Assembly: GCA_034519525.1 (NCBI GenBank)
Contig: JAXHOJ010000051.1
Span: 113,161 to 177,160 of the forward strand
Origin: Gemmobacter sp034519525
Lineage (GTDB): Bacteria; Pseudomonadota; Alphaproteobacteria; Rhodobacterales; Rhodobacteraceae
Length of the DNA: 64,000 bases
Direction of reading: 5' to 3'
Below are positions 46,231-55,509 of this stretch, piece after piece. Numbering within the stretch: the stretch's first letter is position 1; the number at the start of each line of letters is the position of its first letter. The position numbers were made by a program, and so were the translations under genes. The notes below the pieces were generated by a model. The model worked only from the letters and a program-made list of their open reading frames with translations. It did not search any database and had not been told where the DNA came from.

Positions 46231-46250
46231 CGGGCAAGGCTTTCAACAGG

Positions 46251-46283
46251 GCATCCGGCGATGAGGCTAGCATCGCCGGATGC
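46251..46283 (-). terminator. Terminator-like hairpin after the RND operon
   Basis: Perfect 13-base stem GCATCCGGCGATG / CATCGCCGGATGC with a 7-base loop, 20 bases beyond the RND pump stop and just upstream of the metalloprotease start. No long T-run follows on the minus strand, so it may act as a rho-dependent or mRNA-protecting structure. Confidence 0.65.
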
Positions 46284-46302
46284 AGGGGTGAAGCCCGCGC
46301 GA

Positions 46303-49300
46303 TCAGGTCTTGAACACCCGGTAGATGGCCGGGATCACCAGCACCGTCAGCAGGGTGGAACTGAGCAGGCCGAACAGCAGCGAGATGGCAAGGCCCTGGA
46401 AGATCGGATCGGCCAGGATCACCACGGCGCCGATCATGGCGGCGATGGCGGTCAGCAGGATGGGCTTGAAGCGGATCGCGCCGGCCTCGATCAGCAGATC
46501 CACCGGGCCGTGTCCGGGGGGCGCATGGCGGATGAAGTCCACCAGCAGGATCGAGTTGCGCACGATGATGCCCGCCAGCGCGATGAAGCCGATCATCGAG
46601 GTGGCCGAGAACGGCGCGCCAAACATCCAGTGGCCGAGCATGATGCCCAGGAAGGTCAGCGGGATCGGCGTCAGGATCACCAGCGGCAGGCGGAACGACC
46701 CGAACTGCGCCACGACCAGGATATAGATCCCCAGCAGCGCCACGCCGAAGGCCGCGCCCATGTCGCGGAAGGTGACCAAGGTCACCTCCCATTCGCCGTC
46801 CCACAGCAGGGTGATGGCGCTTTCATCCTCGGGCTGGCCATGCAGGGCGATGGTGGGCTTGCCGCCTTCGGGCCAGTCCATCGGCCTCGATGGCATCGGC
46901 CACGGCCAGCATGCCGTAGAGCGGCGCCTCGAAATCGCCCGCCAGTTCGGCGGTGACCATTTCGGCATCGCGGCCATTGTGGCGGAAGATCGGGAAGCTG
47001 GCCTGTTCTTCGCGGATGCGGATCACATCGCCCAGTTCCACCACGCCGCGTGCGCCCGGCAGGCTATTGGCGGGAATCGGGGTGGAGAGCGCGCGTTCAT
47101 CCAGCACCCGGTCGGATTTCGGGCGCTGCAGGGTGATCGGCAGCGCCTGCCGCCCGTCGCCCCGATGCGAATAGCCGACGGTCTGCCCGGCGTTCAGCAG
47201 GGCCAGCGTATCGAACACATCGGTTCCTGCACCGCGAAGAAATCCAGATCATCGGTGGAAATGGTGGCGCGCAGGCGGCGGGCCTGTTGGCCGAAACTGT
47301 CATCGACATCGACGATGAAGGGCACGCTTTCAAAGATTTCCCGGATCTGCGCAGCGGCGGCGCGGCGGGTTTCGGGCGTGGGGCCATAGACCTCGGCCAG
47401 AAGGGTGGCCATCACCGGCGGGCCGGGCGGCGGTTCGACGGTTTTCAGCACGGTGCCCGCAGGCAGGGGCAGGGCGGCCAGCCGCGCCCGGATATCCAGC
47501 GCGATATCGTGGCTGGCGCGATCCCGTTCGGTCTTATGCGCCAGCAGGATCTGCACATCGCCCATCTGCGGATCGGTGCGCAGATAGCTGTGCCGCACCA
47601 GCCCGTTGAAGTTGAAGGGCGCCGCCGCCCCGGCATGGGTTTCGACCGAGATCACCTCGGGCAGGGCCATGACCACCCGCGCCACTTCTTGCGCGACGGC
47701 ATCGGTGGCTTCGTGGCTGGAGCCTTCGGGCAGGTCGATCTGCACCTGCAGTTCGGATTTGTTGTCGAAGGGCAGCAGCTTGACCGTCACATCCTTGGTG
47801 TAAAGCAGGCCGAGCGAGCCGAAAGAGGCCGCGGCGATCAGCAGCAGGAAGGCAAGGCTGCGCGCCTTGCTGGCCAGCAGGGGCCGGGCCACCGTGGCAA
47901 AGGCCGCGCCCAGCCTGCCGCCATGCTGGCGCCTGCATCGTCATGGCCATGCGGCCGTGCGGCGCTTGCCCGCGATCTTCAGCATCAGCCAGGGGGTGAT
48001 GATGACGGCGACGAAGAAGGAAAAGATCATCGCCGCGCTGGCATTGGCCGGGATGGGCGACATGTAGGGCCCCATCATGCCGGACACGAAGAGCATGGGC
48101 AGCAGCGCGGCCACCACGGTCAGCGTGGCGACGATGGTGGGGTTGCCCACCTCGGCCACGGCATCAATCGCCGCCTGCGCGCGGGGGCGGCTGTCGCCCA
48201 TGCCCCAGTGTCGGGCGATATTCTCGATCACCACGATGGCGTCATCGACCAGAATACCGATGGAAAAGATCAGCGCGAACAGGCTGACGCGGTTCAGCGT
48301 GTAGCCCATCACCCAGGCGGCAAAGAGCGTCAGCAGGATGGTGACGGGAATGACGATGGCCACCACCAGGCTTTCACGCCAGCCGATGGCCAGCAGCACC
48401 AGCCCGATGATGGACAGCGTGGCGAGGCCCAGGTGGAACAGCAGTTCATTGGCCTTTTCATTGGCCGTTTCGCCATAATCGCGGGTGAGCGTGACCTGCA
48501 CGGTATCGGGGATCAGCTGGCCTTCCAGCGTTTCGACCCTGTGCAGGATCGCCTCTGCCACCACCACGGCATTGGCGCCTGCGCGTTTGGCGATGGCGAG
48601 CGTCACGGCGGGGGTGCGGTTCAGGCTGCCATCGGGGTTGCGGGTGATATGCGCGACAATGGCATCCGAGGTATTGGCGGCATAGGCCACATCGGCCACA
48701 TCGGCCACATAGACGGGCCTGCCATCGCGCGCCGTCAGCAGCAGGTTTGCGACCTCGGCGGGCGCGGTGAGGGTTTCGCCCGCCACCAGCGCGATTTCCT
48801 GCCCGCCGTCGCGCAGGCGGCCGGTGTTGAAGGCGCGGTTGGCCTGTTCCACCTTCTGCGCCAGCTGCTGCAGGGTGATGCCATAGAGCGCCAGCCGGGC
48901 CGGATCGGGGGCGATGCGGATCGCCTCGGTCGCCTCGCCTACCAGATAGGTCAGGCCGACATCCGGCACCTTGGCCACTTCGGAGCGCAACTCGCGCGCC
49001 ACGCGCGTCAGATCGGCGGGGGTCATGCCATCGGCGCCGGGTTTCGGCGACAGGGTCAGGGTGACAATGGCCACGTCATCAATGCCGCGCCCCACGATCA
49101 GCGGTTCGGGGATGCCTTTCGGCATCCGGTCCAGATTGGCGCGCAGTTTTTCATGCACGCGCAGGATGGCGCTATCGGCGGGCGTGCCGGTAACGAAGCG
49201 CGCGGTGACCATGGCGCCATCGTCCTGCGTCTGGGAATAGACGTGTTCGACATCGTTGATCGCCTTGACGATGGTTTCCAGCGGTTCGGTGACCAGCTTC

Positions 49301-49500
49301 ACCCCGTCGGCGGCGCGCAGGCCGGGGGCCTGAACCAGAATGTCGATCATCGGGACGGAAATCTGCGGTTCTTCCTCGCGCGGGAGCGAGATCAGCGCCA
49401 CCATGCCCATGGCGAGCGCGGCGAGGATGAACAGCGGTGTCAGCGCCGAATGGATGAAGGCGCGGGTCAGCCCGCCTGCGATGCCCAGTTTCGCGGTCAT
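46303..49500 (-). CDS. RND-family efflux permease, four frameshifts
   Basis: A homologue of AcrB/MexB-type inner-membrane pumps of the HAE1/CzcA-like group. Four frames together give about 1065 residues. The first (49500-47941) has ALTPLFILAALAMGMVALISLP, ISVPMIDILVQAPG, the helix pair and FALIFSIGILVDDAIVVIEN with the proton-relay aspartates (ILVDDA). The second (47892-47194) has the second half N-terminus LLYTKDVTVKLLPFDNKSELQ. The rest (47218-46823 and 46977-46303) ends GIIVRNSILLVDFI and helices to VFKT. Indels are inferred near 47945, 47905, 47224 and 46886. It is coupled (ATGA) to the adaptor gene upstream. Confidence 0.88.
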
Positions 49501-50468
49501 TTCGCGGCCTGCACATCATCGCCGGGGATCAGCCCCGACAGGATTTCCACCAGTTCCGCGCCGTCGACCTCATGCCGCGCGCCAGGCACCACAAGGCGCG
49601 GCTGCGGGCCTTCGGGCGTGATGACGGTAACGTAATCCAGCCCGGCCCGCGTGGTGATGGCGCCTGCAGGCACCAGCAGCGCCTGACGGGTGGAAACCGG
49701 CAGGCGCACCAGAACCCGGGCATTCACAAAGCCATCGGGCAGGCCGGGCACCGCCACATCGGCCACGACGCGGCCGTTTTCGATATTGGGATAGATGCGT
49801 TCCAGCGTGCCGGAGATGGTGCCCTGCGGCATGTCGATGGCGATGGCATCGCCCTGCGCCATCTGGGTGGCATGGCGTTCCGGCACGGCCAGACGCAGGA
49901 AGAAGCCGCCGCCGCCGATGCTGGCCACGGTTTCGCCGGGCATCACAACGCCGCCCATGGCCTGCGGCACGTCGATCACCCGGCCCGCGATGGGGGCGAG
50001 GATGGCGCCTTCGGCGGTCTGCTGTTCCAGAACCCGGCGCTGGGCCTGCTGGGCCGCGATCTGGCCGCGCGCCACCTCGGCCTGGGTGCGCAGGCTGTCG
50101 ACGTTCTGGCTGGTGGTGACGCCGCGTTGCAACAGGTCTTCGCCGCGCTTCAGTTCGGTTTCGGCATTGGTCAGGCTGGCGGTCAGGGCGGCAATCTGGG
50201 CATCCACCGCCGAAAGCTGGATCGCCAGCTTGTCATCGACGATGCGGCCCAGTTCCTGCCCGGCCTGCACGCTGTCGCCTTCGGTCACAGAAAGCGCGAT
50301 CAGCGTGCCGCCGATGCGGGCGCGGGCGGGCAGGGTATCGCGGGCCTCGATCCGGCCATAGACCGGCTTCCAGTCGCGGATTTCGGTCAGGGCCACAGGT
50401 TCGGCGGCCAGTGGGGCGGCCAGAAGGGCTGCAAGAACGGTAATGGGAAACAGGTTGCGCGGCAGCAT
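49497..50468 (-). CDS. RND efflux periplasmic adaptor (membrane fusion protein)
   Basis: A 323-residue HlyD/AcrA-type adaptor. Signal peptide LFPITVLAALLAAPLAA; a barrel-sandwich half ARIGGTLIALSVTEGDSVQAGQELGRI, an alpha-hairpin (about 85-150, LTNAETELKRGEDLLQRGVTTSQNVDSL), the second lipoyl half ILAPIAGRVIDV and beta-barrel/MP domains. I choose ATG 50468 because GAGG stands five bases before and the signal peptide begins there; ATGs at 50492 and 50486 lie within the palindromic operator. The stop overlaps the pump start. No outer-membrane channel gene is nearby. Confidence 0.88.
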   Translation of the reverse strand: MLPRNLFPITVLAALLAAPLAAEPVALTEIRDWKPVYGRIEARDTLPARARIGGTLIALSVTEGDSVQAGQELGRIVDDKLAIQLSAVDAQIAALTASLTNAETELKRGEDLLQRGVTTSQNVDSLRTQAEVARGQIAAQQAQRRVLEQQTAEGAILAPIAGRVIDVPQAMGGVVMPGETVASIGGGGFFLRLAVPERHATQMAQGDAIAIDMPQGTISGTLERIYPNIENGRVVADVAVPGLPDGFVNARVLVRLPVSTRQALLVPAGAITTRAGLDYVTVITPEGPQPRLVVPGARHEVDGAELVEILSGLIPGDDVQAAK

Positions 50469-50484
50469 GGGGCCCTCGGCTTTC

Positions 50485-50504
50485 ATATTCATTGATGTGA
50501 ATAT
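50485..50504. promoter_or_regulatory. Perfect palindrome ahead of the RND operon
   Basis: ATATTCA-N6-TGAATAT, 17 bases upstream of the adaptor ATG at 50468. An A/T-rich symmetric site of this size is like ArsR- or TetR-family operators, which commonly control RND pumps. The regulator gene is not in the immediate neighbourhood. Confidence 0.65.
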
Positions 50505-50548
50505 AACAATGCCGCCGGTCTGGCAACAGGGGGGCGGGCTTTATCTGG

Positions 50549-51334
50549 TCATATACCATCCAGACAGGCCGCGGTGAGCGCAGATCGCGGATCGGCCAGC
50601 CCGTCGATCACGTTAAAGTGGTGGCGCCCGGGATCGACCGTCCAGCTGCAGGCCCAATCTTCGGACAAAAGCCGTGCCTGCCACAAAAATGCCGGGCGTT
50701 CCTGCCCGCCGACCCAGACATGGGTCTGCACGGTCTGGCGCCGGGGCCGCAGGGCAGGGCTTTCGGCTGCAGCCTCGGCCGGGGTCAGGCGCAGGGTGTC
50801 GTTCATGCGGGTGTGCAGCAGCGGGCGCAGATCGGCCAGCGGCGAGATCGGCACAACGCGGACCGGCAGCTGCGGCAGGGCAACATCAGCACAGGCCATG
50901 CGCGCGGCCAGATGCCCGCCCGCCGAATGGCCGGTGATGACCAGCGGCAGCCCGGGCAGGGCGGCGCGGATGGCGGTGCAGGCGCGGGCGGTTTCTGCGG
51001 TGATCTGTGACACGGTCGCTTCGGGCGCCAGCGTGTAGGAGGGCAGGGCGCAGGCCCAGCCGCGCGCCAGCGCCCCGACGGCCAGATGTGACCAGTCCTT
51101 GCGATCAAACGCCATCCAGTAGCCACCATGCAGGAAGACCAGCACCCCGCGCGGCGCGGTTTCCGGCAGGAACAGATCGAACTGCTGGCGCGGGGCGGTT
51201 CCATAGGGCTGATCCAGCCGGGCACGCGGGCCAAGCGATGCGCGGAACGCCGCGGCCTCGGCCTGCCAGCGTGGCGGAAAGCCATCTGCCCCGGTGATGA
51301 AGGCCCCGTTGGCATAGGCGCGGTCGTAATCCAC
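50549..51334 (-). CDS. Alpha/beta hydrolase
   Basis: A 261-residue cytosolic alpha/beta-hydrolase. The oxyanion motif LVFLHGGYWMAFDRKDWSH is near residues 67-82, and the nucleophile elbow GHSAGGHLA (about 148-156) holds the serine; D and H of the triad are probably in the GLADPRSAL/HHFNVID region at the end. The HGGYW and GHSAGGH motifs resemble bacterial arylformamidase/KynB-like and HSL-type esterases; no kynurenine genes lie near, so the substrate stays open. Divergent from the macA-like gene. Confidence 0.82.
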   Translation of the reverse strand: MDYDRAYANGAFITGADGFPPRWQAEAAAFRASLGPRARLDQPYGTAPRQQFDLFLPETAPRGVLVFLHGGYWMAFDRKDWSHLAVGALARGWACALPSYTLAPEATVSQITAETARACTAIRAALPGLPLVITGHSAGGHLAARMACADVALPQLPVRVVPISPLADLRPLLHTRMNDTLRLTPAEAAAESPALRPRRQTVQTHVWVGGQERPAFLWQARLLSEDWACSWTVDPGRHHFNVIDGLADPRSALTAACLDGI

Positions 51335-51470
51335 CCCGATCTCCTGTCAGTTGCGGCTGTTGCGCGCAGTGGAGCCTGTGGAGGGTGCAATGGCAAGGCC
51401 GCAGCATTAGGTTGGTGCGACGGAACCGGATGGGCAGTGCGTTCTTCCGCTTGCAGACAGGGAGAGCGGC

Positions 51471-52727
51471 ATGGCCGACGAGATGCAGGATGTGGCAAAG
51501 GTTCTGGCGCAGGCGGGCAACGGGCGGGGCCGTCGTGTGCGGCTGTGGCTGATTGTGGCGGGGCTGCTGGCGCTGGCTGCGGGCTGGTTCTGGCTGGGGG
51601 GCAGCGCCGATCCCGTGCGCTATACCACCGAACCGGCCACGCGCGGCACCATCACCGTGAAGGTGACGGCAACCGGCACGGTGCAGCCCACGACGCAGGT
51701 TGAAATCTCGTCCGAACTGTCCGGCACGCTGGACACGGTGGAGGTGGATTACAACGCCGAGGTGGTGGTGGGGCAGGTTCTGGCGCGGCTGGATACCACC
51801 AAACTGGCGGCGCAGGTGGCCAATGCCGAAGCCTCGCTGGCGGGGGCACGGGCGGGGCTGGCGCAGGCGCGGGCCACGGCCCGCGAGGCGGCGGCCGATC
51901 TGGAGCGCGCCCGCGAACTGGATCGCCGGGGCATCCGCAGCCAGACCGATCTGGAAACCGCCGAAGCGGTGGATGAACGCGCCCGCGCCGCCGTGCAAAG
52001 CGCCGAGGCCAATCTGACGCTGGCCGAGGCCAATCTGACGCTGCAGCGTGCCGATCTGGAAAATGCCGCGATCCGGTCGCCCATCAAGGGCATCGTGCTG
52101 GACCGCGCGGCGGAACCGGGGCAGATCGTCGCCTCGTCGCTGTCGGCGCCGGTGCTGTTCACCCTGGCCGAAGATCTGGCGCGGATGGAATTGCAGGTGG
52201 ATATCGACGAGGCCGATATTGGCCATGTTGCCATCGGCAATCCGGCGGAATTCACGGTAGAGGCCTATCAGGGCCGCCATTTTCCGGCGGAAATCGTGCA
52301 GCTGCGCTTTGCACCGCAGGATACCGACGGGGTGGTGACCTATACCGGCGTGCTGCGGGTGGATAATGCCGAAGGGCTGCTGCGCCCGGGCATGACCGCC
52401 ACCGCCGATATCATCGTGCAGCAGGTGGAGGGTGCGCTGTCGGTGCCCAATGCCGCGCTGCGCTATAGCCCGCCGGTGGTGGCCAGCACCGAAAGCAGCG
52501 GCGCGCAGGGCGGTGGCGGTCTGCTGGGGATGCTGATGCCGCGCCGCGCGCCGGATGCGGTGGCCGCCCGGCAGGCGGGTGACAGCCGGATCTGGCTGCT
52601 GCGCGATGGCGCCCCCGTCGAGGTGCCGGTGACCATCGGCGCCACCGATGGCCAGAGGACGGAAATCACCGGGGGCGACCTGAGCGAAGGGGATGCCGTC
52701 ATCACCGACCAGACAGAGGCGGAATAG
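51471..52727 (+). CDS. macA: MacA-type membrane fusion protein
   Basis: A 418-residue periplasmic adaptor with a short cytoplasmic N-terminus, one transmembrane helix (about 24-45, LWLIVAGLLALAAGWFWLGG), lipoyl halves (SGTLDTVEVDYNAEVVVGQVLARLD and IRSPIKGIVLDRAAEPGQIVASS) with a 100-residue helical hairpin between, and beta-barrel domains. It precedes a MacB-type ATPase and permease by 2 bases, so the three are one operon. MacAB pumps export macrolides, lipopeptides or toxins together with TolC. Confidence 0.88.
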   Translation: MADEMQDVAKVLAQAGNGRGRRVRLWLIVAGLLALAAGWFWLGGSADPVRYTTEPATRGTITVKVTATGTVQPTTQVEISSELSGTLDTVEVDYNAEVVVGQVLARLDTTKLAAQVANAEASLAGARAGLAQARATAREAAADLERARELDRRGIRSQTDLETAEAVDERARAAVQSAEANLTLAEANLTLQRADLENAAIRSPIKGIVLDRAAEPGQIVASSLSAPVLFTLAEDLARMELQVDIDEADIGHVAIGNPAEFTVEAYQGRHFPAEIVQLRFAPQDTDGVVTYTGVLRVDNAEGLLRPGMTATADIIVQQVEGALSVPNAALRYSPPVVASTESSGAQGGGGLLGMLMPRRAPDAVAARQAGDSRIWLLRDGAPVEVPVTIGATDGQRTEITGGDLSEGDAVITDQTEAE

Positions 52728-52729
52728 CC

Positions 52730-53428
52730 ATGGACGGGCCATTGATCGAATTCCGCAATGTCTCGCGCCGGTATGGCATGGGCGAGGCCGAAGTGCGCGC
52801 GCTGGATGGCGTGAGCTTTTCGATCAACCGGGGCGAGTTCGTCGCCATCATGGGGCCGTCGGGATCGGGCAAATCCACCGCGATGAACATCATCGGCTGT
52901 CTGGACCGCCCGAGTGCGGGGGATTACCTGTTCGGCGGTGTGGAGGTGGGCCGCCAGTCGCAGGAGGCCCGCGCCCTGATCCGCCGCCACTACCTTGGCT
53001 TTGTGTTTCAGGGGTTCAACCTGCTGGACCGCACCTCGGCGCTGGAGAATGTGGAACTGCCGATGATCTATCGGGGCCTGCCCCGGGCGGAACGGCTGGC
53101 CCGGTCGCGCGCCGCGCTGGCGCGGGTGGGGCTGGACGGGCGGGCCGATCACCAGCCCGCGCAGCTGTCTGGCGGCCAGCAGCAGCGCGTGGCCATCGCA
53201 CGGGCGCTGGCGGGCGAGCCTGCGGTGATCCTGGCCGACGAGCCGACCGGCAATCTGGATACCCACCGTTCGCGCGAGATCATGGAGCTTTTATGCGCGC
53301 TGAACCGTGAGGGGATCACCATCGTCATGGTGACGCATGAAGAAGACATGGCCGCCTATGCGGGGCGGCTGATCGTCTTCGTGGATGGCGCCATCACGCG
53401 GGATGACCGCAGGGCAGGGGGCGTCTGA
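52730..53428 (+). CDS. macB: MacB-type ABC exporter ATPase
   Basis: A 232-residue ABC ATPase of the LolD/MacB group. Walker A GPSGSGKST (42-50), Q-loop FVFQGFNLLDRTS, signature LSGGQQQRVAIARAL, Walker B VILADEPTGNLD and the H-loop VTHEED. In E. coli MacB the ATPase and permease are one chain; here they are separate adjacent genes that overlap by one base (GATG), so the ATPase works with the next gene. Confidence 0.93.
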   Translation: MDGPLIEFRNVSRRYGMGEAEVRALDGVSFSINRGEFVAIMGPSGSGKSTAMNIIGCLDRPSAGDYLFGGVEVGRQSQEARALIRRHYLGFVFQGFNLLDRTSALENVELPMIYRGLPRAERLARSRAALARVGLDGRADHQPAQLSGGQQQRVAIARALAGEPAVILADEPTGNLDTHRSREIMELLCALNREGITIVMVTHEEDMAAYAGRLIVFVDGAITRDDRRAGGV

Positions 53429-54633
53429 TGCTGTGGGAAGCGGTGCGGCTGGCGGTGCAGGAAATCCGGCGCAATGTGCTGCGATCCTTGCTGACGGTGC
53501 TGGGGGTGGTGATCGGCGTCGCGGCGGTGATTGCCATGGTCACGGTGGGGCAGGGGTCTGCGGCACAGGTGACGGCGCAGGTGGAAAGCCTGGGGTCGAA
53601 CCTGCTGATCCTGCGGCCGGGGCGGCCGGTGATGGGGCCGGGATCGCGCCCGGATGCGCCGCGGTTCACCCTGGGCGATGTGGCGGCGATCCGCGCGCTG
53701 CCCAGCGTGGCCCGCGCCGCGCCCTCGATCTCTTCGGCGCAGACGGTGGTGTTCGGCAACAGCAACACCTCCACCTCGATCACCGGCACGACGGCGGATT
53801 ATCTGGAACTGGGCGGCTGGGTGCTGACGGCGGGGCGCCCCTTCACCGCGACCGAGGAACGCGGCGGCGCCGCCGTCTGCATCATCGGCCAGACGGTGCG
53901 GCAACGGCTGTTCGACCAGATCGACCCGCTGGGGCAGCTGCTGCGCATCCGCAACCTTTCCTGCGAGGTGATCGGGCTGCTGCAGGCCAAGGGTGCCTCC
54001 AGCTTTGGGCAGGATCAGGATGACCTGGTGATGATGCCGGTGCGCACGGTGCAGCGGCGGCTGATCGGATCATCGGATATCAGCGGCATTTCCATCGGGC
54101 TGCGGGAGGATGTCTCGACCGCGCGGGGGGCGCAGGATATTGATGCGCTGATGCGCGAGCGCCGCCGCATCGGCCCGGGCGACGAGGCGGATTTCTCGCT
54201 GACCGATCTGAAGCAGATCGCGGCCACGCTGTCGGGGATCAGCACGATCCTGGCCGGGATGCTCAGCTCGGTGGCGGCGGTAAGCCTGCTGGTGGGCGGG
54301 ATCGGGATCATGAACATCATGCTGGTTTCGGTCACCGAACGCACGCGCGAGATCGGCATCCGCCTGTCGGTCGGGGCCACATCGGCGCAGGTGCTGCTGC
54401 AGTTCCTGGTCGAGGCGGTGGTGCTGTCGGTGGCGGGCGGGGTGCTTGGGATCATGGTGGGGCTGGGTCTGGCCGCCGCTGCCTCGGCCTTCATGGCGAT
54501 CCCCTTTGCGCCCTCGGCCGCGGTCGTGGCGCTGGCCTTTGCCTTTTCGGCGGTGGTTGGGGTGGTGTTCGGCTATTTCCCGGCCCGGCGGGCGGCCGCG
54601 CTCGACCCGATCGAGGCCCTGCGGCATCAATGA
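53428..54633 (+). CDS. MacB-type ABC exporter permease
   Basis: A 401-residue FtsX/MacB permease. First helix near 17-40 (VLRSLLTVLGVVIGVAAVIAMVTVG), a periplasmic MacB_PCD domain (about 42-240), and three C-terminal helices (LLVGGIGIMNIMLVSVTERTREIGIRLSVGA, the conserved FtsX block; AVVLSVAGGVLGIMVGLGLAAAA; VVALAFAFSAVVGVVFGYFPARRAA). The end YFPARRAAALDPIEALRHQ is the family end. It overlaps the ATPase gene and completes a MacAB-like exporter. Confidence 0.93.
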   Translation: MLWEAVRLAVQEIRRNVLRSLLTVLGVVIGVAAVIAMVTVGQGSAAQVTAQVESLGSNLLILRPGRPVMGPGSRPDAPRFTLGDVAAIRALPSVARAAPSISSAQTVVFGNSNTSTSITGTTADYLELGGWVLTAGRPFTATEERGGAAVCIIGQTVRQRLFDQIDPLGQLLRIRNLSCEVIGLLQAKGASSFGQDQDDLVMMPVRTVQRRLIGSSDISGISIGLREDVSTARGAQDIDALMRERRRIGPGDEADFSLTDLKQIAATLSGISTILAGMLSSVAAVSLLVGGIGIMNIMLVSVTERTREIGIRLSVGATSAQVLLQFLVEAVVLSVAGGVLGIMVGLGLAAAASAFMAIPFAPSAAVVALAFAFSAVVGVVFGYFPARRAAALDPIEALRHQ

Positions 54634-54812
54634 AGGCAGGGGGCTTTCCGCCCCCCACGGCGCCTGCGGCGCCTCCCCCCGAGGATATTTGGACAACGGG
54701 AAGAGGGAAGATCGCGCTCTGCATCTTCCCGTTGTCAAAATATCCTCAGGGGGTGAATGGCCGCAGGCCAGAGGGGGCGCGAGCGCCCCCTGCGGCGGGG
54801 TCTTATCCGGCG
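54634..54812. other. Convergent gap between macB permease and phoB
   Basis: This 179-base gap has no gene. It holds the inverted element at 54681-54747 plus flanking C/G-rich short stems, and probably acts as the transcription end for both sides. Confidence 0.5.
54681..54747. repeat. Perfect-type inverted copy of the dispersed intergenic element
   Basis: Two 24-base arms (54681-54704 and 54724-54747), starting GAGGATATTTGG, are reverse complements with one mismatch and a 19-base spacer. The ends relate to the arms at 5108, 14882 and 33521. Long near-perfect arms between convergent genes suggest a bidirectional terminator or a structured repeat. Confidence 0.8.
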
Positions 54813-55505
54813 TCAGCCCAGGGCATAGCCCGCGCCGCGCACCGTGCGCAGCGGGTCTTCGCCGCCGAACTGGCACAAAGCCTTGCGCAGCCGCCCGATA
54901 TGCACATCGACCGTGCGGGTATCGACATAGATGTCGCGGCCCCAGACCCGGTCCAGCAGAGCCTCGCGGCTCCAGACGCGGCCGGGCTTTTCCATGAAGG
55001 TGGTCAGCAGGCGGAATTCGGTGGGGCCGAGTTTCAGCACATTGCTGGCCCGGTAGACGCGATGGGTTTCGGGATCGAGGCGGATATCCTCGAATTCCAG
55101 CACCACGCCCGCCGTGGAGGGACGCACGCGGCGCAGCTGCGCCCGCGCCCGCGCCATCAGTTCCAGCACGGAATAGGGCTTGACCACATAATCATCGGCG
55201 CCGGTTTCCAGGCCGCGCACCCGATCCACCTCTTCGGCGCGGGCCGACAGCAGGATGATCGGGATGCCCCGGGTTTCGGGGCGCATCTTCAGGCGGCGGC
55301 AGACCTCGATCCCCGAGAGGTTGGGCATCATCCAGTCCAGAATGATGATATCGGGCGCGGCCTCGTCCACCAGCATCAACGCCTCTTCGCCGTCACCTGC
55401 CTGGGTGACGGCGAAGCCTTCGGCCTCAAGGTTATAGGCCAGCACTTCGCGCTGCGCCGGTTCATCCTCCACCAGAAGGACGGTCGGCTGTTCCTGCGCT
55501 GCCAT
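54813..55505 (-). CDS. phoB: Phosphate regulon response regulator PhoB
   Basis: A 230-residue OmpR/PhoB response regulator activating phosphate-starvation genes. Receiver domain 8-120 with phospho-acceptor D57 (IIILDWMMP) and K109 (VVKPYS); winged-helix DNA-binding domain from about 130, with GPTEFRLLTTFMEKPGRVWSRE, TVDVHIGRLRKAL and the end TVRGAGYAL. ATG 55505 is chosen for GGAG nine bases before. It is cotranscribed after phoU; the kinase phoR is not in this window. Confidence 0.96.
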   Translation of the reverse strand: MAAQEQPTVLLVEDEPAQREVLAYNLEAEGFAVTQAGDGEEALMLVDEAAPDIIILDWMMPNLSGIEVCRRLKMRPETRGIPIILLSARAEEVDRVRGLETGADDYVVKPYSVLELMARARAQLRRVRPSTAGVVLEFEDIRLDPETHRVYRASNVLKLGPTEFRLLTTFMEKPGRVWSREALLDRVWGRDIYVDTRTVDVHIGRLRKALCQFGGEDPLRTVRGAGYALG

Positions 55506-55509
55506 TGGC

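Noticed and set aside
47287..49635. 782-codon open frame on the plus strand
   Set aside because: Antisense to the RND pump and made of His/Gly/Gln-rich shadow sequence.
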